From: Bimuria novae-zelandiae CBS 107.79
Taxonomy: Eukaryota; Ascomycota; Dothideomycetes; Pleosporales; Didymosphaeriaceae
Direction: 5' to 3'
DNA: 64,000 nucleotides
Assembly (NCBI GenBank): GCA_010015655.1
Contig: ML976699.1
Coordinates: 372,001 to 436,000, forward strand
Shown here: positions 35,358-46,475 of the stretch, in pieces
Layout of the letters: the number at the start of each line of letters is the position of its first letter
How positions within the stretch are numbered: position 1 is the first letter of the stretch
Program-made: the position numbers and the translations under genes
The notes under the pieces: model-generated
What the model saw: only the letters and a program-made list of their open reading frames with translations
Told to the model about the DNA's origin: nothing
The model's database searches: none

Positions 35358-36421
35358 ACTTCCTCTGCTTTTGCTAGCGTAAGGGTGGCTATAGCTACTC
35401 GTAAGAGGTTAGTTATATTAGCCTTAATCTCTTAACTTTCGTAGTCCTTGGCGAAGTAGCCCTATTTACTGTATTAAAAGCAGGCCTTATCCTTAAACTT
35501 CTATTCTTGCTCTTTCTGCGAGACGCTACTCTTGCCTTAGTAGCCTTTCTTTAGCTTATATAGCTATTTTCCTTTGCCATTTCTCTTTTTGTACTATTAG
35601 GCTTCGTTGTTTATAATAACATCTCTATCCCGGTCTTTTCTAACGGGTCTAGCGTTGTTTTCTTTTCTAGAGAGTAGTTAGGTACTATGCTGTTTCTCTA
35701 GCTTTCGCTTATATAGGCGATTATTAGCTTTAATAGCGTTATTAATAAGTTCTTCTAGATTGTCCGCTTTCCCTTAGTAAACTAGTTCGTCTTTAACTAA
35801 TTCCTTTAGTCTATTATAGTAGGCGATTATAAGTGGGGTTTCTCCCTATTTGTCGAGTTCTGCCACGATTTGTTTAAACTCTAGTGTATAGAGTACCGCC
35901 AATTTTTCCTAACGTAGGCGTTAGAGGCGTATTTTAGCTTAATATCCTTTATTAATAGTGCTAAATATTCCTTTTATGGCCTTGTAAAAGGACTCCTAGT
36001 CTTTAAAGGTATCTTTAGTAGCGTTTAAATTATAATCCTCTACCTTGCTATTCTTAAGAAAGTTATTAATTATTAGTCTAGCCTATATAGCTACCTTATC
36101 CTACATATTTATACAGGTAACTAGGATCTTATCTTATTTCGTATTAAACCTTCCTAGGTTATAATAGATAAATAGTTCTATTTATATTAGAAACGTTCCT
36201 AGGTAACCCTTCCTGGAGTAGGGTTTAGGCTTTAGGACCTTTAGTTAATATTTTGCATTTTTCTATTTGCTTATCTTTTCGTTTATCTAGTTAATAATTT
36301 CCTAGAGCTAGGCTATTTAAGCCACTTGTTTAATAACTATTTCTCCTAGGGTCTTTTCCTTAGGTGCTAAAGCTACGGTGGTCGAACTAGGTCCTACTAT
36401 TATACTATAGGGTAGTTAAAG
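35358..36421 (-). pseudogene. gypsy gag, N-terminal part and zinc knuckle, of the - copy
   Basis: The - strand frame matches the Gag of the + copy at 3540-4500. The zinc knuckle near 35420-35480 has lost Cys and His residues (GYFAKDYES in place of GHFAKDCEG). No protein can be made. Confidence 0.75.
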
Positions 36422-36898
36422 TATTATAAGGCTCTTACACCTTGCTCTAATTTAGGCTAGGGTAGTAAGGTATCGTGGTACTTTATAAATTATTTAGTAG
36501 TATAAGTTAATGTAACACTTAGCGCGAGGCTAGATAATTTAATTTTATAATAAAATAAAATAACTATTAGTCTATATAAGAGAACGTACTCGTACAGAAG
36601 ATATGTAAGTTAACTATAAGGAAGGAAATTATATAGAAGAATTTTCTACACTATATACTAGTCTGTTTCTTCCTCCGTCTCTGGGTGATCCGGCCCCCTT
36701 GGCGGATTACTGTGGTTCGAAGCTCTTGGCGGATCACCTTAATCTAGAGCTATTGTTGGATTAGAGTTACGTGACCCTGGCTAATATAAGCGACCCCGCG
36801 AGTCCTTACGGGCTAGCTATAGTACAACCTCATATGCTTCCCCCCATTTATCCTCGTCTGTAGTCGTGCCACTATCCGGGTTTCCTGAGCTCGTAATA
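36422..36898 (-). repeat. gypsy chromovirus 5' LTR (- copy)
   Basis: 477 bp, reverse complement of the 3029 LTR. Its inner part (36690-36890) is less RIPed than the 14889 partner. Confidence 0.9.
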
Positions 36899-37440
36899 GT
36901 TAATATAAAATACTAAGTATATCTTAGCGTCTAGTAGTAGTTCTAATTAGTAGTTAACTAGTAATATTTAGTATTATCGTTAGCTCTTAGCTACTGAATA
37001 TCCGCGAGACAATCTACCTCCAACCTATCCTCTCCTAACCCGGAATAGGCATAGGTACGTATAGCCCTTGTAACATGGGGCTAGCTAAGGATCTAGCCCC
37101 TTAGTCTTTACTAGCCTATATTAGTATATATACTATTTACCTAGGATTTACTCTATCTTATAGAGTATTATCCTATACCTTTTGCTAGGTATATTAATCT
37201 AGCCTACCTAGGTCAAGACATCCCTACTCGTTACTTTCGTGACATGGAGTACGTTATAGGTGTCTGTAATAGGAGATCTTATAACTTATCTTAAGTAATT
37301 ATAATAGGGCTCACTATAGTAGTAATAAAATAAAATATATTAATAAAAGATAAAATAAAATTACGTAGTTACTAAATATAAGCTTAAATTTAGTACGTTA
37401 GCAGTAGGTGTATAGAAGACTTAGTATAACCAATTACATA
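36899..37440. other. dispersed repeat and AT-rich border of the gene island
   Basis: 36899-37070 resembles 12604-12959 (for example AGCTCTTAGCTACTGAATAT and the AACCTATCCTCTCCTAACC stretch). The rest is AT-rich with no coding potential. Composition switches to GC-balanced at about 37440. Confidence 0.5.
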
Positions 37441-37696
37441 AAAAATTCCCCGCCAGCGCCTTATTGTAACTGCCCAAGATCGCGTAATGAGATTGCGGCC
37501 ACCGAACAGGCCCTAAACGAGCAGCGGAATTGTCGGCCTATGCGGGGCCCCGCATCTTATCAGATCTCCGAGCTTCCGGCTTGTCCAGAATAATCTCCGA
37601 GCTCACAACACTTTCCTTCGCCACCAAGTCTCCTCACGATCCCAAACGACCGCTGCCCCTTCACGCGACCGTTCTATCTCGGCTTCCATCCACAAC

Positions 37697-38434
37697 ATGG
37701 ATATTATGCCATCTATCATTCGACGTTGGAGCATGTCGGCAACAGCTACCGAGCAGGGAAAATCTGGGGTACCTTATGTCTCTGCAGCCATCGTCTCCAA
37801 CGCTCGTCTGGCAGGAAATAAAGGCCCAACTACCGACCTCTCAACGCGCAAAGCGCTACGCTCCACAGACAAGGGATCGGGATCGTGGCTTGAACGTTTC
37901 TCGAACAATTTAAGCAATTCTGAGGTTCTGCATCCCCTCGTCCGGCAATTTGGATAAAGCCTCATTCAATATGGATTGGCCCAATACGGCGCGATATGAC
38001 AGCATCGCAAAAAGTCAGAGTGGCACGAGGATGTCGATCACATGGAATCGGATATTACTTCCATGCTTGAAACAAGACTGCCGCCCCCGCGAAGCGGCAA
38101 CGCAAGAACGGCAGTCGCCCTCGTGCCATTGTAGAGCCGACATGTACCTCGTCCTGAGTTCCTTGCTCTCCCGGCATATACGGCTGACCCATTCAAACAT
38201 GATAAATCTGACGATGAAGGTTGTACCAACCTTGACCAGGAGCGGCGCATCTATGTACGCTTTCTGTACACCTGGGACATCTTTGAGATTCTGCATGCAA
38301 CATTGCGAATACCACCTGCGGAACGCGAGCCGGTCCAGCCGAACTATTGCCACGCTCCAGCTCAGCAGCTTCAAGATAGCTATCCGCGCAGAGCCGGACG
38401 AAAAAGAAGTACGGAGGGGGTCCTCCGTAGCTGA
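37697..38434 (+). pseudogene. decayed gene of unknown function at the island edge
   Basis: ATG 37697 to TGA 38432-38434 is a single frame of 246 codons with only three internal stops: TAA 37955, TGA 37997 and TAG 38132. All are explained by single C-to-T changes (CAA, CGA, CAG). Between them the frame reads like ordinary protein, for example HEDVDHMESDITSMLETR and RRIYVRFLYTWDIFEILHA. The frame is also open upstream to about 37517 without an ATG, so a 5' exon may be missing. I do not recognise the family. Its position next to RIPed transposons suggests RIP leakage. Confidence 0.45.
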
Positions 38435-39252
38435 AGTTTTCACGAAAAGCAACTATTCAGCTGCGTCGTGACGGTAAGCCTGTGCGACCCACATGCACTG
38501 ACACTTTGACATTTATATATTCTAATGAACGTCTCTGCTTGATTGGTACCCTACCCCTGGGCGCTGCTTTATGTGGCAGTGGCAAGTATTACACGAACCA
38601 AACTCTGGCTGCGAGGCCTGTCATTTGGGGAGGTATCTTTGTAGTACACACGTACTATAGCTTGAAGCTACCTGTCACCATGGGTACTGGAGTCGATGGC
38701 CGACTCTTTCGAAAAAAAAAAATCGTATTGAGCATCGCATTGTCCGAGCAGCATCTGGCCATGTTGATTACTGAGCTTCTGTGTTGAATTCGTGTTCGCT
38801 TAGCTGACGTGGACCCGAGCTGTCACAGTGGTAGTGCACCGTGGAGTCGCCGGGCGGGTATGGTTGTGTGTCATTGGACCGTAAATGTTTATATGCAGAG
38901 GCTTTGTAACCGCTCGTAATCGTCCCAATTATGGCGTTGCTGTGGGATTCATGAAGAACGGAGTGGAAGGATTTGCGTAGTTGTAGAGGGCATCGCAGCT
39001 ACTTTATCATGAGGTGGGGAAGGAGTGAGACGCGCGTCTAGCACTATAGCCGCCGTCATCACACCTTCCGCTTCCATAGATGCGGTCGACTCGTAAAACA
39101 TGAATGAAGGGTGCAAAATGCATATGTATCGCCATGCAGTGGTGTGACATAGCAGAGCGAGCTCGGGCACTCCCGCCTAGCTCCGCTTCGCCGCGGCTGG
39201 TCCGCCATGGCTCACAGAAAAAAAAAGTCGACCACGTCCAACCCCACCGTTG
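38435..39252. other. intergenic region upstream of the pseudouridine synthase
   Basis: GC-balanced sequence with short chance frames (one at 38482 begins with GTG). It presumably contains the promoter of the gene at 39253. No core element could be assigned. An A9 run at 39219-39227 lies shortly before the start. Confidence 0.4.
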
Positions 39253-40800
39253 ATGCCCTCACCCCGCATCCTCGCCTACCTCGCCAGCAAAGGGCGCCTG
39301 CCCGCGCCTCCCAAACCCGTCCTGGCCCTCGTCCCTACCCCAGCAAGGGACAAGTACCCGCCGATGCCAGACGACAAATTTCCGTGGAAGGAGCCACCGG
39401 CTGTCGCTATCACGCCCTGCGACCCGTGGCCGCCGCCATACTACCTCGAAGACAACCTGCGCAAGGTCACGCCGTACCACTTCACATACAACACGTATTG
39501 CAAGCAGAGATGGCGCGATAGGGAGATTCTGGACATCTTCGCGAGCGAGTTCAGGGACCGACCGACCGAGTATTACGAGAAGGCGATAATCGAGGGAAGG
39601 GTGGTGGTGAACGGCAAGCCCGTGCCGTCGACCAAGACGCTTGTGAGGAATGGCGACGTTATATCGCATACAATGCACCGGCACGAGCCGCCCTGCAGTG
39701 CAAAGCCTATCGGCATTGTGCACGAGGACAACGACATCATTGTCATCGACAAGCCGGCAGGCGTGCCCGTGCATCCTGCGGGCCGCTACAACTTCAACTC
39801 GGTCATCGAGATCATGAGGGCAGACCGGGGCTATGGCTGGAACCCGCTGCCTTGCAATCGTTTGGACAGACTGACGAGCGGCATCATGTTCATTGGAAAG
39901 CATAGACAAGCGGCCGAAGACATGAGTGCCCAGATACGAGGCAGGACAATAAAGAAAGAATACATAACGCGCGTTGTGGGCGAGTTCCCTGAGGGCGAGG
40001 TTGTGTGCGAGAAGCCCATACTCCAGATCAGCCCGAAGCTGGGCCTGAACCGCGTGCGGGCCAACGGGAAGGACGCAAAGACGGTATTCAAGCGACTCGC
40101 GTACTACACACCAAGGGAGGACAAGGACGAGCCTGTGCAGGAGAACGGCGAAGATACTGGGGGCATGGAGTGGAAGAAGAAGCGCGGCTACTCCATCGTG
40201 CGCTGCTTCCCCGTAACCGGTCGCACGCATCAGCTCCGTGTCCATCTTCAATTCCTCGGACACCCAATTTCGAACGACCCCATCTACGCGAACCAGCGCG
40301 TGTTCGGCCCCTCGCTAGGCAGAGGACATTCAGATGATGAGGATGACGACGACATCATGACCCGACTCTCTCGCATGGGCAAGGACGAAATTGCCGACGC
40401 AGTAGCATACCACGACGAGATGGTTGATGCGTACAACAAGAGGAAGGCCGAGAAAATGACCGGCAAGACATGCAGCGTTTGCGATACTCCGCTGTATAGC
40501 GATCCCGGCGTGCATGAGCTGGGCATCTATCTCCACGCAAGGAGGTACCGCTGCGAGGAGGGCAAATGGGATTACGAGACTGGCCTACCAGATTGGGCTC
40601 TCCCACCGCCTGGCTATGAGGGCGCGACAGAACCCACACAGGAGTCCGATCCGCTAGCCGTTGATCTGAAGAAGCTTGGCCTCGAGGACGGAGAAGCAGA
40701 AGCGGATCACTCGACCCCCAATGGTACGGTTCAATCCGCTGCAGATGTCGGTACTCACGAGCCGACCACTGCCGCTGTCGCCGCTGGCGCAGGGGCTTGA
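39253..40800 (+). CDS. RluA-family RNA pseudouridine synthase (Pus9/Rib2-like)
   Basis: 515 aa, intronless. It isomerises uridine to pseudouridine in RNA; by family (Pus9/Pus8 group) the likely target is U32 of tRNAs in cytoplasm or mitochondria. An S4-like region occupies about residues 88-140 (IIEGRVVVNGKPV). The catalytic domain follows, with IVIDKPAGVPVHP at about 163-175, the signature NRLDRLTSG at 202-210 with catalytic Asp205, and GRTHQLRVHLQFLGHP near 323-338. An acidic stretch (DDEDDDD) and a C-terminal CSVC...RYRC cluster, possibly metal binding, come next. The tail is low-complexity. I chose ATG 39253; an in-frame TTG precedes it, and the ATG at 39207 is in another frame. Yeast Rib2 is a fusion with a deaminase; that domain is absent here. 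No inactivating change is seen. Confidence 0.93.
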   Translation: MPSPRILAYLASKGRLPAPPKPVLALVPTPARDKYPPMPDDKFPWKEPPAVAITPCDPWPPPYYLEDNLRKVTPYHFTYNTYCKQRWRDREILDIFASEFRDRPTEYYEKAIIEGRVVVNGKPVPSTKTLVRNGDVISHTMHRHEPPCSAKPIGIVHEDNDIIVIDKPAGVPVHPAGRYNFNSVIEIMRADRGYGWNPLPCNRLDRLTSGIMFIGKHRQAAEDMSAQIRGRTIKKEYITRVVGEFPEGEVVCEKPILQISPKLGLNRVRANGKDAKTVFKRLAYYTPREDKDEPVQENGEDTGGMEWKKKRGYSIVRCFPVTGRTHQLRVHLQFLGHPISNDPIYANQRVFGPSLGRGHSDDEDDDDIMTRLSRMGKDEIADAVAYHDEMVDAYNKRKAEKMTGKTCSVCDTPLYSDPGVHELGIYLHARRYRCEEGKWDYETGLPDWALPPPGYEGATEPTQESDPLAVDLKKLGLEDGEAEADHSTPNGTVQSAADVGTHEPTTAAVAAGAGA

Positions 40801-41045
40801 GACTCTCGGGTCAGGGACGCTGCTAGCACTAGACCAGCCCCTCAGTAGCATGAGCCTTTGCTCTCACCTCAACATCTTTACAAACATCACATGTCATTCC
40901 CGTGCCACTGTGCACGGTCGACGCAGAGCATACCCCACAGCCGGTCTTGCCCACGGCTAATGCTGCCCATGAAGAAGCCTGCGGTGGGAGCTCCGTCAAT
41001 ACCAAATACCGTATGTAACATTGCTGCAGGTCACTTGGGAGTCTT

Positions 41046-42209
41046 CTACAGATCCAACTCCACTGGCGCCCCACCCTTCTCTCCACTCTGCAGCATAGCT
41101 TCAAGCAGCTGAAGATCTCGCAACGCTTCCTCGGCGCTCTGCCTCGGGTCCGGCTTGCCCGCACTCAGTGCCTGACCCCACGCAGCAAACTCCTGCTTCA
41201 CGCCGTTCCCCTCCTCTGGGAACTCCTTGACCTCCTCTTTGCCGTCCCGTAGTATCGTGACCTTACCCCTGGATACCGTCACAGTTCCCTTCTCCGCCGC
41301 AAAAGCGTACTCTGAACCCGAGAATGTTGTGCCAAAGGACATGTTGATCGTCCCGCTCGCACCATTGCTCAACTGCACCGTCGCATTCAGCGTGTCAACA
41401 GGCGGAAGATGTTCCTGCAGCTGCCCACTAAACGCGCTCGTCTTCACGGGCTTCACGCCCGCGCCTCCCAACGCCAACCTCGTCGCGGCAAGAAAGTGCA
41501 CGCCGCCGTCGAGCAGAAAGCCCCCCTGGTACTCGGGCTTCTTGCGCCACGCCGTTTCGAAGTACTTCCCCCCCGGCTGCACGAGGCTCTGCACGCGCAT
41601 CCGGAACCCGAGGAACCGCCCCATTTGCGCGAGCTGCTCCGCTGCGTAGTGGAACGACGGGAAGAAGCGGAAGTTCTCTGCGATGCCGAATGTCGGCCCG
41701 CTGATGTTAGTCTTGTACCATTCGAGCAGCTCGCGGGCTGTCGCGACGTCTTTGGCAATGGGCTTCTCGGCTAGGACGTGCTTGCCTGCGGACAGGGCTT
41801 TTTTTATGTACTCTGGTTGTACGAGGATTGGTAATCTACCCGTAGCATATATCCATTAGCACTATAGAACCAGCAGTGCCCTCCATAGCCATCATCCCCC
41901 ATCACTATAGAGATAGATAGACGCAAATTCAATGTATATAAACATGAGATATAAATAGAAAGGGGAGACGTACGCAATAACCACGCCCAGCACATCGCTC
42001 CGCTGCAGCAAAGCCTCATACCCCCTCCCCTCCTGGTCCTCGCTGTACAGCTCCACATCCGCCGCGTCGCTGGCGAGCGCGCGTGCAGACGCGATGCTGC
42101 GGCTGTAAATGGCTTTGAGCGCGAGCGTGGACGACGCGGCGCGGATCGCGGGGAGATGCTCTTCGCGCGCGAAGATGCCGCTGCCGATGAGGGCGATGCC
42201 GGTCGTCAT
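41046..42209 (-). CDS. Gfo/Idh/MocA-family NAD(P)-dependent oxidoreductase, one intron
   Basis: Exon 1 is 42209-41974 and exon 2 is 41835-41046; the 138-bp intron (41973-41836) starts GTACGT and ends TAG. Joined, they encode 341 aa. The N-terminal Rossmann fold begins with IALIGSGIFAREEHLPAI (GxGxxA-type nucleotide loop), the AEKPIA motif follows the splice, and the C-terminal half contains FLLDGGVHFL, whose His is in the substrate-facing position of the family. Members oxidise or reduce sugars, inositols, dihydrodiols or biliverdin; the substrate here is not predictable. The length is normal. The intron is longer than its neighbours' and AT-rich. The gene ends 245 bp from the convergent pseudouridine synthase. 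Confidence 0.92.
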
Positions 42210-42836
42210 GTTGCTTATCCGTGTTTTTTGTGCGGTGTAAATTGTCGGAGATCCCGCGGGGACAGCGAGCTTAGAGAAAGGCACGCGCACGGGTTGAGAG
42301 GGGTGAGATTGGGTTTGCAGGAGTTTTGAATATGGAGTTGTATGTATGGTGAAGGGGAAATGCGATTTGCCGGTGGGAAATACGTAGGCGCGTGGGAATA
42401 AACAATGACGAAATGCGTGTGTAGGTGGTGGGGTTGTTTTTTTTTTTCTTGGAGGCGCGAGGAACACACCACGCAGATGGGCTGGGCTTATAGATCGTTA
42501 CGGCACGCGAGCACTTTTTTGTGCTAAGATAGTTGGGTGAGACTGTCGATGTTTACAATGGGGTAGTTACGTACGGTAGTGGGTGCAAGCAGCAGGGCTG
42601 TTAGAATTACCGCTTTGGGACGACGATGGGAGGACTATCGAGCGCTCAGGGAGGTTAGTTGGACCGGTGTTCCGCGAAGCTGCAAAGTGACTGGCTGCAT
42701 TTTAGGCCTGCCTGTCCACCAGGAACACTCGTTAATTTCTGACGCATCCCGTGACCCTCCAACGCACGTAAAGCAGCGTAGCAGCTCAAACCCTCGAAGC
42801 CATCAGTGTAAACATAAAACATTACCACCCCTCAAC
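42210..42836. other. intergenic region, probable promoter of the oxidoreductase gene
   Basis: 627 bp between the oxidoreductase start and the transporter's stop. Both genes are on the - strand, so this interval holds the oxidoreductase promoter. A pyrimidine-rich stretch on the - strand near 42430-42450 is typical of fungal promoters. The open frame at 42579-42992 overlaps the transporter's 3' end and is not credible. Confidence 0.45.
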
Positions 42837-44579
42837 TCACACCGCCACCCCACTGCACCTCCCCAACCTCTTCCTCCTCTCCGTCACCCCAAGAAACGCC
42901 ACGGCAACACACATACCCGCTGCACTAAACGCGACCGCAAAGAAAAACGCCGCGCGGAACCCACGCAGCCCAAACCGCACGAGATGCTGTAGTTCACCAG
43001 CGTGCTAACCAGACTCGCTGCGATGCCTTGTTTTTCTTTCGGTAGGGATGCAGACATGAGCACGTTGGCGGCGGGGTACGACAGCCCTATTGCGCCGGGC
43101 ATGATGATGACCGAGACGAACGTCTGCGCCCAGTAGGTTTGGTCAAGCGGCATGGTAGCCAGCAGCAGGGCGCCGAACATGAAGAGGGTCATGGCGATGA
43201 ACATGACGCAGTTCACGCCGCACCGCTGGGTCAGCCAGACGGTCGAGAAGGCGAATAGCACGCCTGCGACGGCGACAGGGGAGGTCTGCGCCAACGTCAG
43301 GAGCGCAGAGTAGCCGCGCAGGTGCTCGAGGAAGTGGTAGAGGTAGTAGACCCAGATGCCGTGGGAGGCCCACCCGGTCACGATGCAGGTTAGGGCGAAG
43401 ACAGCTTCTTTGCCGAGGCCGCGGATGGGGATGAGAGGGTCGATGGTGGCGTGGAGTTCGACTAGCAGGAAGGCGATCATGAGGAGTACGCCAGCACCGA
43501 GGAGGAAGCTAACGTAGAGGGTCGTCCATAGGACGAGAGAGGCTTGGTTGAGGGCCGTGTTGATCAGTACGAGGCCGGAGACGCCGGTGATGAAGCCCCA
43601 GTAGTCGAACTTGGGCAGGTTGGCTTTGACGGTGGCAGGGACGGGGGCAGTCTCCTCTGCTGGCAGGATGATGTAGGCGAGGCCCATGACGATGAGGCAA
43701 ACGGCGGCGAGCACCCAGAACATGCAAGGCCACCAGCCTCGCTCGGCAATGAGAGCGGAAAACACAGCTCCAGCGGTCGCGCCCAGCGGATCGCATGCAC
43801 CGAAGCAGGCGAAGCCGATCATCCTCTGCTTGCCGACCGGGAGCGTCCGACCGATGAGTGCCACGGCATTGGGCACTAGGAGAGCTGGTCCGATTCCCTG
43901 GAGGGCGCGGCAGACGCTGAACATGATGTGGTTGGACGTGTATGAAAAGCCCGTGATGAGAGACCAAATGCTGAACCAAAGCCAATCAATGAGGTATATT
44001 CTCTTGTGTCCGTACATGTCTCCCAATCTCCCTGGAGTGGGTCAGTAAGCGATGTCAAAATCTAAGAGCGGATAACATGTTTACCCGTAGGGAGAATGAA
44101 AGTGCCAACGCTCATGCTGTAGGAAGCAGAGAACCAGCTCAAGTTTCTGTAGTCTTCGACGCCGAAACTCTTCGCTAAAATCAAAACGGGTGCAACGGTT
44201 TGATTCAATGCACTCAGCGAGAGAAACTGCGCGGTGCATGTGTGAATATGAATGCTATGTTGTCCAGTCTACTCTGTGGATGTGAGGCAGACGGCGAGGA
44301 GAGTGGTTCGGCCTGGATGGGGGAGCTACCAGAACTATTGATGTTTGGCTGATAAAACTCTGTAGTTGAGCTGTCCTCCTTCTCCTTGACATAGCCGCTG
44401 GAGAACGAGTCCTTGTCAAATTCGGAGAAACGCAGCTCCCTGGCCATGTAATGAACATGTTGCGGGATTGAAGGGTGGTCATGGCATTCCGAATTCCATG
44501 CCTCACTGCTGGATCTCGAGTCTGTCCGTGATGTGGAACTGCTCGGGAGATCGGTGAGTGTGGGTTCTGATTGATTCAT
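42837..44579 (-). pseudogene. MFS drug/ammonium-type transporter (Atr1-like, DHA14), apparently inactivated
   Basis: Exon 1 is 44579-44085 and exon 2 is 44031-42837, with a 53-bp intron (GTAAAC...CCAG, 44084-44032). Family landmarks are clear: GRLGDMYGHKRIYLI with the loop 2-3 signature, FSVCRALQGIGPALLVPNA, FACFGACDPLG, and many membrane segments. Relatives are plasma-membrane exporters such as yeast Atr1 and its low-affinity ammonium-transporter paralogue. Two breaks are seen. In exon 1, near 44232, the frame changes by one base just before TM1 (IAFIFT then CTAQFLS in another frame). In exon 2, near 42966, the frame jumps from NYSISCGLG to RGFRAAFFFAVAF, with about 20 expected residues missing. 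A sequencing error could explain the first break, hardly the second. Confidence 0.8.
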
Positions 44580-46320
44580 GATCGTGTGGAAATAAACGAG
44601 TGTATCGGCGTTCGACCAGGGGGATGAAGTTCTCTGGACAATGGTAGACCCCTCCCAAGGGCCTCGGGAGGGATATAGCTTCCAGCATGCTGCACCTGCT
44701 ACCTAGTGCCTTGATCTTTTGCCGAGAAAACGAAGGAAGATCAATACCCAATGCAGGCCTCAGTCGGCGCGGGAAAAGAAATTTGCCGTGTTTGTTTGTC
44801 GATAGCTCCTGCATGGTTGTCGGTAGACTAGGCAGTCGGTGGAAGGGTGAGTCGCATAGAAGTAAATGTGGCTAACCCCAATCTAGAGAGGGTCGCTGTC
44901 GTATAACCCACAGTCAACCCTCCTTCGCCGTTGGGGGTAGCAAGGTGGGTATGATGTGGAGAGCCGATCCCATATGCTGATGCAGGGAACAAATGCCTTC
45001 AATGGTCCAGGTTTAGCTCAAAGGTACCGGGACGTACTCAGCCAGTCATAGGCCAGCCAATGTCCAAAACGGGTTAACCAGGACGGATGTTGTGCCTGCA
45101 GGAGACAGCCATGGAGCGGTCTGTACGGAAAGTGCTAACGGTGAGGAGAACAAGGACTTTGCAGCAATCGAATCTTGTTTGACACCTACAGGCTGCGTGA
45201 TAGCCATTCCAGACTTCCTTGATTTCGCCTGCGAGGTATACAGGCGAGCAAAATGATCTGGCTCGCATCTTGCTGACCGTTTGCAATCATCACTAACAGA
45301 CTCAACTGTGCTACTGTGCCCATAGCACAGGGTCAAACATGGAGCGAAGATGCCCAGCGAGGTTCAAAAACGACTGCTCAAACGTTGGGGGCGAGCCAGC
45401 ACATATATCAAAGGTGCGAAGTCGTCGGGCGGAATCTGAATGGCAAGCGGAGAGACAAGCGCTGGTGGTGTTAGCAATTCCTGGGCCGTGGCTTGTCCAT
45501 GGCTTCGGAAGAGCGCTAGGCAACGTTTCAACGGGTCGGAAGGTTGAACCTGGCGCATTTCCGTATGCCACCATTATCGGTATCGGCACCCCTCTATGGC
45601 TGTCACAATGCAGCGTTTGGACTTCGTGCGGTGATTTGAAGCCGTTTCTGTCAAGCGTATCCCCAGACGTGCGCAGTGGAACGTACCTCTACAATACGCT
45701 TTCAGGACAGTGAGTTTCACAGCGAATCTCCCGAGAACTTGCTTTCAATTTCCATTGGAAGGCTAGAAAGTTAGTAAACAATACAGGCATCGCGTGCTAA
45801 AAGCCCATGTGCAAAGCAACGCATGATGTCTAGAGCTCAGCTGGGGCTGCCTGGCTTGCCATTCGCTAATGCGAAGTCGGTATATCGCAGGTCCTGATCA
45901 CCGACGGATAATGCATCGTGATGGGGCCGGAAACATGTCTGCTGCCTCGGAGCAGTCGTGGTGTGAGCGGTGAAATCATGAACACTAGAAGGAAACCGCC
46001 ATCGTCCGTGGACCAAATAGAAACCACTCCGCCACGATCCATTCACATCCTTTGGATTACGTTTCGCGCTATTCGAGTGTAATTTGTGTGCCTTCCATTG
46101 CGTCTCGATACATGACCAGCGCTTGGTCGCTCCATTTGCAGAACTGAAATGGTACATGTACTGGGAATAGCTTTTGCTGGTTTGTATCGGCAGCTCCAAG
46201 ATTGAACCCGGAGTAGAAACCCGCCTGTTTGGTTCCAACGCTTCTCCTGAGAGGCTGAAGTCATGCAGCCTGACAGTTGAGGGAGGCGCTCCCCGGCATA
46301 CGGAAGGAGCACGCTAGCCC
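44580..46320. other. GC-balanced region without a supportable gene
   Basis: About 1.7 kb of non-repetitive sequence. It holds the promoter of the transporter next to 44580. Several frames of 90-133 codons exist on both strands (notably 45339-45713 + and 45837-46238 -), but none has a recognisable domain, and most lack a proper ATG or overlap each other. It could hide a decayed or short gene. Confidence 0.4.
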
Positions 46321-46475
46321 TAACGTGTCCGTGCGCGTGCCGAGCCACTTCGCGTGACGAGCCACCTAACACCATAACAGCTCATGCAAGAATGAGGCTG
46401 CAGAACCACCTATAAATAATATTATTATAAGATTTTCTACTAGGGTAGTTAATTAATAGCTGCGATTAATTTGCA

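Larger units (their letters stand above)
14889..36898 (-). mobile_element. Ty3/gypsy chromovirus, full length, expanded by five nested insertions
   Basis: Same family as 3029-12414, inverted. 3' LTR 14889-15364, 5' LTR 36422-36898; flanks read AGTTA on the left and (A)GTTAA on the right, a duplication with one base of register ambiguity. Nested inside are a 223-bp LTR-like element (15921-16143), copia A (16394-21962), a solo LTR (22155-22631), a hAT transposon (25352-28719) and copia B (30144-35352), each with its own target duplication. Subtracting them gives about 7,136 bp. Gag with a ruined zinc knuckle lies near 35420-35480, and RT with AYLDNILIY near 24640-24690. Confidence 0.92.

Noticed and set aside
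38482..38787. 101-codon + frame upstream of the pseudouridine synthase
   Set aside because: It starts with GTG, has no domain or homology signal, and lies in the promoter region.
39259..40263. 334-codon antisense frame opposite the pseudouridine synthase
   Set aside because: It is a shadow of a GC-rich coding frame; the + strand carries the full family motifs.
42579..42992. 137-codon + frame between the oxidoreductase and the transporter
   Set aside because: It overlaps the transporter 3' end antisense and has low-complexity basic composition.
45339..45713. 124-codon + frame with ATG
   Set aside because: No recognisable motif, and it overlaps antisense frames of similar length; kept as unassigned intergenic DNA.
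45837..46238. 133-codon - frame
   Set aside because: It begins with TTG in the open stretch and shows no domain; a missing 5' exon is possible but not visible.
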